This document shows, in pieces, positions 22,089-30,072 of a stretch of 34,500 bases of DNA (its first letter is position 1; the number at the start of each line of letters is the position of its first letter). The stretch is taken from NCBI GenBank assembly GCA_946541275.1, contig CAMNJH010000008.1, positions 1-34,500 of the forward strand, given 5' to 3'. A program made the translations under genes and the position numbers. The stretch comes from an uncultured Prevotellaceae bacterium (lineage in GTDB: Bacteria; Bacteroidota; Bacteroidia; Bacteroidales; Bacteroidaceae). The notes beneath the pieces were generated by a model. The model ran no database searches and was not told the DNA's origin. It saw nothing but the letters and a program-made list of their open reading frames with translations.

Positions 22089-23222
22089 ATGAAGAAAATA
22101 TTAGTCACGCTTGTGTTGCTAATAACCATGCTAACGGCCTATGCTCAGCCCAGAGTGTACGACCAGGAGCACACGGGCAGCAAATATGCCCTTCGTAAGT
22201 TCCCTACATTCGACCAGCTGCCTGAAATCAGGGAACTGCCCAATCCGCTGGAGGGTGTGAAAAACTTCAAGGGCTGGAAGAAGCAGCGCGCACGCATCAG
22301 CTCCATGATACAACACTACGGCATAGGTGAGAAGCCCGCCGTGAAACCCAGTCAGGTGAAAGCCCGCCTGCAGGGCGACACGCTGCTGGTGGTCGACGTG
22401 ACCGTGGGTGGTGAGACGCTCACCCTTCAGTCCGTCATCCGCTATCCCAAGACGGGCCAGCCGCCCTATGCCCTGATGATAGGCACCAGCATGAACTCGC
22501 TGCCCCGCCAGCTCTTTGAGGGTCGTCCCATTGCCATGATGACCTTCCGTGAGAAGCAGGTGAACGACTATGGCCAGTGGGGCCCTCACCACGAGCGCGG
22601 CGAGCACAACTTTGACCGCCTGTACCCCGACCTGAAGGACAATGGCGCCTATAGTGAGTGGGCATGGGGACTGAGCCGCCTCATTGACGGGCTGCAGCAG
22701 CTGGGCCCAGAGGTGACCAAGATAGACACCCGCCACATTGGCGTCACCGGCTGCAGCTATGCCGGCAAGATGGCCCTCTACTGCGGTGCCCTGGACGAAC
22801 GCGTGGCGCTGACCATAGCCCAGGAGCCTGGTGGCGGCGGTGCTGCCGCCTGGCGCGTGTCGCACACCCTGGAGGGAGTGGAGGACCTGGATCATACGGA
22901 CTATCACTGGTTCAAGGAGAGTCAGCGCGACACCTTCCGTGGCGACTCCGTCTATCGCCTGCCCTACGACCAGCACGAACTCTGCGCGCTGGTGTGCCCT
23001 CGTGCCCTGCTATTGCTGGGCAATCCTGACTATAAGTGGCTGGCCGACCCCTCCATGGAAGTATCGGCACAGGCTGCCCACAAGGTGTGGGAGCACTTCG
23101 GCATTGGCGACCGCATGGCCTGGAGTATCGTGGGAGGTCATCCCCACTGCCAGCTGCCCGAGAGCCAGTATGACATCGTGCTCAGCTTCATCGACCGCTT
23201 CCTGTTGGAGAAGACTCCCTAA
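22089..23222 (+). CDS. CE15 family glucuronoyl esterase-like protein
   Basis: 377 residues from the ATG at 22089 (an in-frame TTG lies two codons upstream). Signal peptide MKKILVTLVLLITMLTAYAQ. The alpha/beta-hydrolase domain has the CE15 layout: FREKQVNDYGQWG, AWGLSRLIDGLQ, nucleophile motif VTGCSYAGKMAL with Ser223, then TIAQEPGGGGAAAWR with Glu246 at the position used as acid in this family, and VGGHPHCQLPE with His353. CE15 enzymes cleave ester bonds between lignin alcohols and 4-O-methyl-glucuronic acid on xylan. The family hallmark is GCSRxGK; here Tyr replaces Arg, so activity may differ. It is first in an operon with two sensor proteins (21-base gap), away from the main locus. Confidence 0.85.
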   Translation: MKKILVTLVLLITMLTAYAQPRVYDQEHTGSKYALRKFPTFDQLPEIRELPNPLEGVKNFKGWKKQRARISSMIQHYGIGEKPAVKPSQVKARLQGDTLLVVDVTVGGETLTLQSVIRYPKTGQPPYALMIGTSMNSLPRQLFEGRPIAMMTFREKQVNDYGQWGPHHERGEHNFDRLYPDLKDNGAYSEWAWGLSRLIDGLQQLGPEVTKIDTRHIGVTGCSYAGKMALYCGALDERVALTIAQEPGGGGAAAWRVSHTLEGVEDLDHTDYHWFKESQRDTFRGDSVYRLPYDQHELCALVCPRALLLLGNPDYKWLADPSMEVSAQAAHKVWEHFGIGDRMAWSIVGGHPHCQLPESQYDIVLSFIDRFLLEKTP

Positions 23223-23243
23223 CCCCATCATCCACTGCTCCTT

Positions 23244-24725
23244 ATGAAAGTTCTGCCTGACAATCGCCTGCCTCACTCGCTGGCCACCCGGCTCAGCCTG
23301 TGGGTGGTGTCGTTTGTCATGCTCATGTTCGTTGTGGTGGTGTGGGTGATGCTGTGGTTTGCCAAGCAGACCATCAAGGGCGAGGCCATGGACGAGGCTG
23401 AGGCGGCGCTGGCTCAGGTGGCTCAGCGCATTGACAATTCGCTGCAGAAGGTGGAGACGGCCGTGAACAACATCACCTGGAACATGGAGCGCCATCTGGA
23501 CACGCCTGACTCACTACAATTCTACTGCCAGCAGTTCCTCAGGACCAATCCTTTCATAGCCAGCTGCGCCGTGGCCTTCAAGGAGAGATACTATGCTGGG
23601 AAGGAGCCCTTCTACATGGACTTCTACACTCGTGATGCTGATGTCATCAGGCGGGTGACCGACACGGGCAGCCTACATTATGTGGAGCACGACTGGTTTT
23701 CCATTCCCATGCTGAAAGACAGCAATCTCTGGGCCGACCCGTCATCAGTGAAGATGTACAGCAAAAAACCCATCACCTCGTTCTGCGTGCCCCTTCACGA
23801 TGCTTCCTTGCCCGGCTCCCCGCCAGTGGCCGTCTTCGGAGCCGATATCTCGCTCGACAGCCTGTCGCGGGCCACCCAGTATTCGCGGCCCTCGCCCAAT
23901 GCCCAGTGCAACCTGCTCAGTCGCCGGGGCTCGTTCATCATCCATGCCGATAGCGCCATGCTGCGGCCAGGAGCCGCCTTGGAGCATCTGGAGAGCAGTC
24001 GCAACAAGGAAAACCTGGAGCTGGTCAGTGCTTTGCTCAATGGCGAGAAAGGCATGAGCCGGCTGGAGCTGGATGGCGAGATGTGCTATGTGTTCTACCG
24101 CCCCTTCACGAATGCCGCATGGAGCGTGTACATCGTCTGGCCAGAGCGTGATATCTTTGCCAAGTACTACCGCCTGCGCCATCTGGCCTTCCTCCTTTCA
24201 CTGGTCAGTCTGCTGGCGCTCCTGGTGTTCAGCCGTTTCTATCTGAAGCTGCTGTTGAGACCTCTGGCGAAGCTCGACAACTCTGCCCGCCTGCTGGCCG
24301 AGGGCCATTTCGATGAGCGCGTGGAAGCCACCTCGCGTCTTGATGAGGTGGGACACTTGCAGCGTGCCTTCCGGGCTATGCAGAACTCGCTGGACAACTA
24401 CCTGGAGAAGATTACGCAGCGCCGACAACAGCTGGACGAGCAGGGAGAAGCCCTGAAAGCCACCTATCACCACATCCAGGAGGCCAACCACGCCAAGAAC
24501 GCCTTCATGCACAGCGCCACCGACCAGCTGAAGGCGCCTGCCAACGACATCCTACAGATGGTGACCTCCATCCATGAGCACCAGGACAAGCTGAGCCAGA
24601 AGGAGATAACCCATCTTACAGAGCAGATGATGGCCGACACCGCGACCATCACCCAGCTCCTTGACCGCATGATCATTGTCTCTACGGGCAAGAGAGATAT
24701 TGAAGATTCACCCACAAAAGACTGA
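23244..24725 (+). CDS. Degenerate membrane sensor (dCache-HAMP-HisKA remnant) without kinase domain
   Basis: 493 residues. A transmembrane helix (about 17-40), a periplasmic dCache-like sensor (about 45-305; YVEHDWFSIPMLKDSNLWAD, VAVFGADISLDSLSRA), a second helix (about 313-335), a HAMP domain (about 336-390) and a dimerisation helix pair. Compared with the downstream paralogue, its H-box region reads AFMHSATDQLKAPANDIL where the paralogue has AFLREMLHQIRTPLNIIL: Asp427 stands at the phospho-acceptor His position, and the protein ends before any HATPase domain. The reading frame is intact, so it may be a signalling partner rather than a decayed gene. It lies 21 bases after the CE15 gene and 3 before the complete kinase. 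A heterodimer is inferred. Confidence 0.85.
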   Translation: MKVLPDNRLPHSLATRLSLWVVSFVMLMFVVVVWVMLWFAKQTIKGEAMDEAEAALAQVAQRIDNSLQKVETAVNNITWNMERHLDTPDSLQFYCQQFLRTNPFIASCAVAFKERYYAGKEPFYMDFYTRDADVIRRVTDTGSLHYVEHDWFSIPMLKDSNLWADPSSVKMYSKKPITSFCVPLHDASLPGSPPVAVFGADISLDSLSRATQYSRPSPNAQCNLLSRRGSFIIHADSAMLRPGAALEHLESSRNKENLELVSALLNGEKGMSRLELDGEMCYVFYRPFTNAAWSVYIVWPERDIFAKYYRLRHLAFLLSLVSLLALLVFSRFYLKLLLRPLAKLDNSARLLAEGHFDERVEATSRLDEVGHLQRAFRAMQNSLDNYLEKITQRRQQLDEQGEALKATYHHIQEANHAKNAFMHSATDQLKAPANDILQMVTSIHEHQDKLSQKEITHLTEQMMADTATITQLLDRMIIVSTGKRDIEDSPTKD

Positions 24726-24728
24726 CCC

Positions 24729-26645
24729 ATGAGCATCAATCCCGTGAAAAGTATCCGACAGTCGCTGGCCAGAAGAATTTGTTTTGGCTTCCTGGCCTTC
24801 GTGCTCGTGGGCTTCCTGGTGGTGCTGGGTTATATCTTCACCCATTCCAGGCGCATGGTGCTGCAAGAGGCCTATCAGCATGGCGAGTTTGCCCTTGGCC
24901 ACACAGCACAGCGCGTGAAGGGCTATCTGAATGAAGTGGAAGACGCCACTCACAACATGAAATGGGTGGTGCTGTCACACATGCAGCCCGACTCACTGCT
25001 GGCCTATTCCCGCCGAGTGGTGGAAATCAACCCCAATGTGAACAGCTGCTCCATCACTACTGAGCCCGACTACTTCCCTGAGTATGGGCGCTACTTTTCG
25101 GCCTACTCCGTGCGTCAGGGCGATAGCATTGTCACTGTGCGTGAGGGTGAGTACGAGTATTTTGAAAAGGTATGGTACAAGACGCCGCGTGATGCCGGAC
25201 AGCCCGTATGGGTCGACCCCTTCGACGACTTCAACGAAGGCACCCTCTCATCCGAAGAGGTGATTGCCTCCTACTGTGTGCCCCTCTATGACGAGCAGGA
25301 TCGCTTCATAGGTGTCCTCTCCACCGACATCTCGCTGCCGCGTCTGTCGCGCACCATCTCTGCCATGAGGCCTTATCCTAATTCCTATAGCTTTCTGCTG
25401 GGAAAGGAGGGTCACTATTTTGTACACCCTGACACCACCCGACTGGTGAAGAACACTATCTTCACCGATGTGGACCCCAACGAGCGGCCCGACCTGATAG
25501 CCCTGGGCCACGAGATGATGGACGGCCATAGTGGCATTATGAATATCGATGTGGATGGTCAGATATACGTGGTGTTCTACCAACCACTGCAACAGGCCGG
25601 CTGGAGCCTGGCATTGGTCTGCATGGAGGATGATGTGCTGGCCGGCTACAACCATCTGCAGTACATCATCCTGCCGCTCATCTTCCTGGGACTGCTGGTC
25701 CTGGCCTATTATTGCATTCGCACCGTGAAGCGCTTTGTTGAGCCTGTGAATCAGCTGGCCAGCCAGGCTAGCCACATTGCCGACGGCCATTTTGACGAGC
25801 GAATGCCGCTCAGCAACCACAACGATGTGGTGGGCCGCCTACAGAACAATTTCGCCGCCATGCAGCAGTCGCTGGACGAACATGTGGGTCATTTGAACAA
25901 GGTGAACAAAGAGGCTGAGAAGCGCAATCTGGAGCTGAAAGAAGCCAGTGAGCAGGCCACCGAGGCCGACCGCCAGAAGACGGCCTTCCTCCGTGAGATG
26001 CTCCACCAGATCCGCACGCCGCTGAACATCATCCTGGGCTTCCTCCAGGTGATGCGCGACAACCAGTTGGAAATGTCGCAGGAGGAGCGTTCGCACCTGA
26101 CTGCCACCATGCTGCAGAATGCCAACTCCATCAACCGCATGGTCAATATGCTGGTGGTTGCCTCCCATCTGAACAACCAGATGAGCATTGAGCTGAAGGA
26201 CAAGGTGAACTGCTGTGAGCTGGCCCGGGAATGCGCCACGTTCTTCAACCAGTTGCAGCCCGTCAGCACCCAGCTGGTCGTTGATACCCAGGTGCCTGCT
26301 GACCTGTGCATAAAGACGCATCGTGAATACCTCATCAAGTCACTCAACGAGCTGCTGCTGAATGCCAAGAAATTCTCGCCCGACGGCCCCGTCACCCTGC
26401 GCGTCAAGGCTGGAGCCAGGAAGGTGATGTTCCAAGTGGAGGACCGCGGGCCCGGCATTCCTGAGGAGGCTCAGGGCATCATCTTCAACAAGTTCACTAA
26501 GCTCGATAGCTTTAGCGATGGGCTGGGGCTGGGACTCACCCTGACGCAGCAGTGTGCACGCCTGCTCAATGGTAGCGTTTATCTGGACACCAGCTACAAA
26601 ATGGGTGCCTGCTTCGTGATGGAGATACCACTTGATAAGAGTTAG
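24729..26645 (+). CDS. Sensor histidine kinase (dCache-HAMP-HisKA-HATPase)
   Basis: 638 residues. A transmembrane helix (about 17-38), a periplasmic dCache-type sensor (about 45-305; VWYKTPRDAGQPVWVDPF, GVLSTDISLPRLSRTI), a second helix (about 311-330), HAMP (about 331-385), a coiled coil and HisKA with LREMLHQIRTPLNII (His426). The ATPase domain has N-box NELLLNAKKFS (Asn545), G1 EDRGPGIP and G2 GLGLGLTL. There is no receiver or output domain and no response regulator gene in the window, so the partner must be elsewhere. It belongs to the CE15 operon and is a paralogue of the preceding gene. It ends AAG AGT TAG in a low-complexity repeat. The ligand is unknown. Confidence 0.93.
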   Translation: MSINPVKSIRQSLARRICFGFLAFVLVGFLVVLGYIFTHSRRMVLQEAYQHGEFALGHTAQRVKGYLNEVEDATHNMKWVVLSHMQPDSLLAYSRRVVEINPNVNSCSITTEPDYFPEYGRYFSAYSVRQGDSIVTVREGEYEYFEKVWYKTPRDAGQPVWVDPFDDFNEGTLSSEEVIASYCVPLYDEQDRFIGVLSTDISLPRLSRTISAMRPYPNSYSFLLGKEGHYFVHPDTTRLVKNTIFTDVDPNERPDLIALGHEMMDGHSGIMNIDVDGQIYVVFYQPLQQAGWSLALVCMEDDVLAGYNHLQYIILPLIFLGLLVLAYYCIRTVKRFVEPVNQLASQASHIADGHFDERMPLSNHNDVVGRLQNNFAAMQQSLDEHVGHLNKVNKEAEKRNLELKEASEQATEADRQKTAFLREMLHQIRTPLNIILGFLQVMRDNQLEMSQEERSHLTATMLQNANSINRMVNMLVVASHLNNQMSIELKDKVNCCELARECATFFNQLQPVSTQLVVDTQVPADLCIKTHREYLIKSLNELLLNAKKFSPDGPVTLRVKAGARKVMFQVEDRGPGIPEEAQGIIFNKFTKLDSFSDGLGLGLTLTQQCARLLNGSVYLDTSYKMGACFVMEIPLDKS

Positions 26646-26658
26646 GAGTTAAGAGTTT
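26637..26658 (+). repeat. AGTTAGGAGTT-type repeat at the left border of the AT-rich islet
   Basis: AAGAGTTAGGAGTTAAGAG, which includes the stop codon of the sensor kinase. The reverse-complement form of the same motif occurs at 28069-28190 on the other side of the islet. Confidence 0.75.
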
Positions 26659-26688
26659 GAATTAGTAGATTTCACCGTAAAAAACATA

Positions 26689-26725
26689 AATTAGTTTGCT
26701 AATTAACAAAAAAGCATTATCTTTG
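26689..26725 (+). promoter_or_regulatory. Canonical Bacteroidetes promoter with operator-like palindrome (PIN operon)
   Basis: TTTG at 26695-26698, exactly 19 bases, then TATCTTTG at 26718-26725: the best -33/-7 pair in the window. The -33 TTTG is the loop of a perfect palindrome, AATTAG-TTTG-CTAATT (26689-26704). A regulator bound there would block the polymerase, as in self-regulated toxin-antitoxin operons; the role is inferred. The ATG follows 16 bases after the -7 box. Confidence 0.75.
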
Positions 26726-26741
26726 CAACCAGAAAGTCAAA

Positions 26742-27527
26742 ATGATGCAGAACAAAGGTCAAGTTACAATTCATATCGAAGGGAAGTATGGGGCTGAAGC
26801 ATTGACTCCTGAGAACTACGATATTACTCTGATGCAAAGTGTGTTAGAGTATGCCATAGCATTACTTGACCTTGACAAAAGAAAAGAAACTCCGATAACA
26901 ACATTCCACATTGAAAATGGTTCTGTTAATAATGTATTCATAACAAGCAAACAGAAAGCTGTTGAATTCGCATCTGTTCTAGCATTAATAGCAAGTACAA
27001 CATCTATCGATCAGCTAGATGCCAAAACAGCAGGCGCATTTGAGGGATTGCAGAGGTTTGCCATACAAAACAACTTCAATATTGATGTTTCTACTTCGGA
27101 GTCCAAAGAGCATATCGTGCGTATAACACCTCAAACTTACTTTAAAAGAACAGAGAGTGTTTGGGCTGATGCAGAAGTATATTATTATGGCACCATTGTT
27201 GATGCTGGGGGTAAAAATAAATCAAATATCCATCTTGACACAAAGGATGGACTTATAATGATAGACGCGGACAAAGAAATACTTACAAATATTGAAGGCA
27301 ACCCTTTGTATCGGAAGTTTGGCGTTCGAGCAACAGCAAAGCAAAATATTATATCTGGTGACATAGATAGAAATTCTCTAAAACTCATAGAAATGATTGA
27401 GTTCGAGCCCAAATTTGATATGGCATATTTGGAGAAAAAAATAGAAGCGTCTACTCCTGTGTGGTCTGGCATAGATGCTGATAAGTTCTTACATGAGATA
27501 CGGGAGGGCATCTATGTCGAACGATAA
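26742..27527 (+). CDS. Hypothetical protein encoded upstream of a PIN nuclease
   Basis: 261 residues, not recognised. There is no signal peptide or membrane segment, so it is likely cytoplasmic. The N-terminal half (about 8-90) is alpha/beta with VTIHIEGKYGAEALTPENYD and a conserved-looking FHIENGSVNNVFITSKQKAV; the middle (about 120-205) is predicted beta-rich (VRITPQTYFKR, VYYYGTIVDAGGKNKSNIHL). It is much larger than common antidotes such as AbrB, PHD or RHH proteins and shows none of their DNA-binding patterns. The gene is AT-rich compared with both neighbours and overlaps the PIN gene by 14 bases, so the two are translationally coupled. By position it could be the antitoxin, regulator or targeting partner of the nuclease; this is inference only. 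Confidence 0.8.
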   Translation: MMQNKGQVTIHIEGKYGAEALTPENYDITLMQSVLEYAIALLDLDKRKETPITTFHIENGSVNNVFITSKQKAVEFASVLALIASTTSIDQLDAKTAGAFEGLQRFAIQNNFNIDVSTSESKEHIVRITPQTYFKRTESVWADAEVYYYGTIVDAGGKNKSNIHLDTKDGLIMIDADKEILTNIEGNPLYRKFGVRATAKQNIISGDIDRNSLKLIEMIEFEPKFDMAYLEKKIEASTPVWSGIDADKFLHEIREGIYVER

Positions 27528-28005
27528 AATCGTTTTCTGTGATACTGGTTTTGTCATACGTTTGTTAGACAGAACTAGTGAGCTGCATGAGAATGCAGTT
27601 GGTTATTTACGCTATTTCCTAGAGAATGATTATGTCATTCGCATGAGTACTATAGCTGTAGCTGAGTTTTGTGTGAAAGATAGGATTGAACATCTTCCTC
27701 TGAAGCAGATTCTTCTCTCCCCGTTTAATGCATATCATGCAAGCAAAACAGGCGAATGTGCTCGAATTCTTTATGAAGCGAAGGCTAAGGGCGTTGTTGA
27801 AGTTGATGCTCGTATTCTCATTCAAAATGATGTAAAATTGCTCGTTCAGGCTGAATGTGAATCCGCAAATTATTATCTTACATCGGATAGCCGCAGTAGA
27901 AGAATGTATGATGTCTTAAAGGACAATGGAAAACTGACATTCGATTTTACAGATATTCATAGTCCTTACACACAAAAGTTTGGAGTTCTTGAGTTTGGGG
28001 AATAG
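27514..28005 (+). CDS. PIN-domain ribonuclease-like protein (VapC-like)
   Basis: 163 residues from the ATG at 27514 (MSNDKIVFCDTGFVI). Earlier in-frame ATGs exist from 27475, but they would overlap the upstream gene further and add residues before the PIN core. The four acidic positions of PIN nucleases are visible: Asp10 (VFCDTGF), Glu51 (IAVAEFCV), Asp106 (ILIQNDVKLLVQAE) and Asp125 (YLTSDSRSRR). PIN domains are metal-dependent RNases; in VapBC systems they cut tRNA or rRNA. The length is a little above the usual VapC (about 130-140) because of a C-terminal extension. AT-rich like its partner. The function as toxin is inferred from the fold and the operon overlap. Confidence 0.85.
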   Translation: MSNDKIVFCDTGFVIRLLDRTSELHENAVGYLRYFLENDYVIRMSTIAVAEFCVKDRIEHLPLKQILLSPFNAYHASKTGECARILYEAKAKGVVEVDARILIQNDVKLLVQAECESANYYLTSDSRSRRMYDVLKDNGKLTFDFTDIHSPYTQKFGVLEFGE

Positions 28006-28068
28006 CAATCATAAAATGGCCATTTCATCGATCCTTTTCGTCTATGTCTAGGCGAATTTCTATTGTCT

Positions 28069-28190
28069 ACACTCCTCCACTCCTTCCACTCCTCCACTCC
28101 TAACTCCTCACTCTTATTAACTCCTAACTTCTCACTCCTAACTTCTCACTCCTCCACTCCTATAATAACTCCTTCCTCTCCTCCATTACT
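28069..28190 (-). repeat. Pyrimidine-rich low-complexity repeat tract right of the PIN islet
   Basis: About 120 bases made of variants of CACTCCT and CTAACTTCTCACTCC, that is, the reverse complement of the AGTTAGGAGTT family. The gap 28006-28322 otherwise holds the 12-bp palindrome AAATGGCCATTT (28014-28025, just after the PIN stop) and the promoter at 28240-28270. I see no gene in it. Confidence 0.85.
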
Positions 28191-28239
28191 ATTAATTTGG
28201 TATTTTTGTTACTAAAATTAGAAATATGCTTGCAGAAAG

Positions 28240-28270
28240 TTGCATTTGTATAATTAAAGTTGTAATTTTG
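28240..28270 (+). promoter_or_regulatory. Bacteroidetes promoter for the secreted-protein pair
   Basis: TTG at 28240-28242, 20 bases, then TAATTTTG at 28263-28270, matching TAnnTTTG. The ATG at 28323 follows after an AT-rich leader of about 45 bases. Confidence 0.55.
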
Positions 28271-28322
28271 CAGGCTAAAAGATAAAATGCTAAAATTAGC
28301 TTAATTAAAATCATTTCAACCT

Positions 28323-30044
28323 ATGAAAAAGTTTACGCTTTCTGTTTTGGTTGCCATGCTGACCGCATTCTCAGCATCGGCACAGTCTCTAACAACGCCG
28401 GCTCTTCAGCCGCTGCCTGCTTTCAGCCCGCAAAAAGTAGCCCTGCAGAGCAATCAGGTCATCGACCTGGAGCCCCAGTCGGCCCCCGCGCTCATCTCTC
28501 GTGCTGCTGACGCCTCGGCCATCATCACTGAGACGCCCGAGGGCACGCTCTATGACCAGGTGGTGGTCAGCTATGGCGCCCTGGGCCGCAACTGGCTCTA
28601 TGGCATCATGGATGTCAGCACCGATGGCGGCATGGGTAAGATTGTGGACGGCGCCGATGGCAATGTCTACATCTACAACCTTCCCACCTATCTCAATGCC
28701 GGTAGCTGGGTGAAGGCCGAGCGCGCTGAGAACGACACCATCATCATCCACCGTCAGCTCATCGACCAGCGCGAGGGCAGCGATGCCGTGTACGACTACT
28801 ACATCACGAAGGTAGTGTGGGAGTGGACCGACCAGGCTGCAGGCGAAGGACGCTTCGTGGAGGCCCAGGGTGATACCGACATCAAGCTGCTCTATAAGAA
28901 CGGTGAGTTGCTCAGCATCGATGCCAATAAAGACCCCTACGTGGATGGCAACTATGCCATTGGCGCCGTCTACACCACCGATGGCGTGAACTTCACCTGG
29001 GAGGGTGCCACCAACTGGAACCTGCACTATCAGCCCCTGACCGATGGACTGGTGCAGCTGCCCGAAGGCGCTGAGCTGGAGACCATCACCGTGAGCTATA
29101 CCAACATACAGGGCACTCCTTCTGCTGAGCAGGTGAAGGTGGCCTTCGTAGGCAACGAGGTCTATCTCAATGTGTACCAGGAAGGCGTATATGCCAAGGG
29201 CACCATTGAGGGCGACAAGCTCACCTTCAAGAGCGGCCAGTATCTGGGCATCTATTACGACACCTACTACCTCTTCTTCGTGGGCGAGCGCTACAAGACC
29301 GTCGTCGACGAGTCAACGGGCCAGGAGGTTCAGGCCGCTGAGATTCTGGACGAGCTGGTGTTCGACTATAATCCCGAAGACCGCTCGTTCAAGACCGACG
29401 ATGCCCTGGTCATCAACGTGGGAAAGACCAGTGCCCGTCTCTATCTGACGGCCCTGCTGGCTCCCTCTTTCTACTTCTATCAGGAGATACCCGCCGTTCC
29501 GGCCAATCCCGTCATCACCAACTACAGTGCCTCCTACAGCCAGTGGGGCTACAACGCCCTGCAGTTCACCATCTCGGCTACCGATGTCGATGGTAACTTC
29601 ATCGTGCCCGAGAAGCTCACCTGGATGGCTTATATCGATGACGAGCCGTTCATCTTCAGCCCTGACGACTACACTGGCCTGACCGACGAAATGGAGGAGA
29701 TTCCCTATGGCTTCTCTGATTCTAACTTCGACATCTACACCAGCTTCTTCACCATCTACTTCGAGCCCGCCAAGAACGTAGGCATCCAGACCATCTACCG
29801 TGGTGGCGACCAGGAGAACAGGTCGGACATCGTCTACTTCGACCTGGCCACCGGTCAGATCTATAACGAGCCGTTCGACAATGTGGCCGTGGGTGTGAAG
29901 AACGTGAATGGTGAGAAGGCAGCTGCCGTCAGCTACCACGACGCACAAGGCCGCCAGGTGAGCGCCAATGCCAAGGGGCTGGTCATCAAGACCGTTACCC
30001 AGGCTGACGGAACGCGCCGCAGCATGAAGCTCATTCGTAAGTAA
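28323..30044 (+). CDS. Secreted protein with T9SS-like C-terminal tail, function unknown
   Basis: 573 residues with signal peptide MKKFTLSVLVAMLTAFSASA. The body is beta-rich, acidic and aromatic, with WLYGIMDVSTDGGMGKIVDG near 95, a repeated pattern of short strands, and segments such as GQYLGIYYDTYYLFFVGERY near 310. I do not recognise a catalytic motif. The C-terminus (about 520-573; AVSYHDAQGRQVSANAKGLV, then IRK at the end) follows the pattern of Bacteroidetes secretion/anchoring tails (YDAQGR, KGLYI, final Lys), as in the next gene. It is separated by 28 bases from the Omp28-like gene, so the pair is likely one operon. Probably a surface or secreted protein; role unknown. Confidence 0.85.
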   Translation: MKKFTLSVLVAMLTAFSASAQSLTTPALQPLPAFSPQKVALQSNQVIDLEPQSAPALISRAADASAIITETPEGTLYDQVVVSYGALGRNWLYGIMDVSTDGGMGKIVDGADGNVYIYNLPTYLNAGSWVKAERAENDTIIIHRQLIDQREGSDAVYDYYITKVVWEWTDQAAGEGRFVEAQGDTDIKLLYKNGELLSIDANKDPYVDGNYAIGAVYTTDGVNFTWEGATNWNLHYQPLTDGLVQLPEGAELETITVSYTNIQGTPSAEQVKVAFVGNEVYLNVYQEGVYAKGTIEGDKLTFKSGQYLGIYYDTYYLFFVGERYKTVVDESTGQEVQAAEILDELVFDYNPEDRSFKTDDALVINVGKTSARLYLTALLAPSFYFYQEIPAVPANPVITNYSASYSQWGYNALQFTISATDVDGNFIVPEKLTWMAYIDDEPFIFSPDDYTGLTDEMEEIPYGFSDSNFDIYTSFFTIYFEPAKNVGIQTIYRGGDQENRSDIVYFDLATGQIYNEPFDNVAVGVKNVNGEKAAAVSYHDAQGRQVSANAKGLVIKTVTQADGTRRSMKLIRK

Positions 30045-30072
30045 TGCGTTCAATCACACATCATCACAGGAT

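Noticed and set aside
23244..24725. Pseudogene call for the truncated sensor
   Set aside because: The frame is intact, spacing to both neighbours is tight, and the sensor, HAMP and membrane segments are complete; loss of His and ATPase looks like specialisation, so it is annotated as a CDS.
26742..28005. Classical VapBC toxin-antitoxin pair
   Set aside because: The downstream protein is VapC-like, but the upstream partner is 261 residues and has no AbrB, RHH or PHD pattern, so the standard name is not justified.
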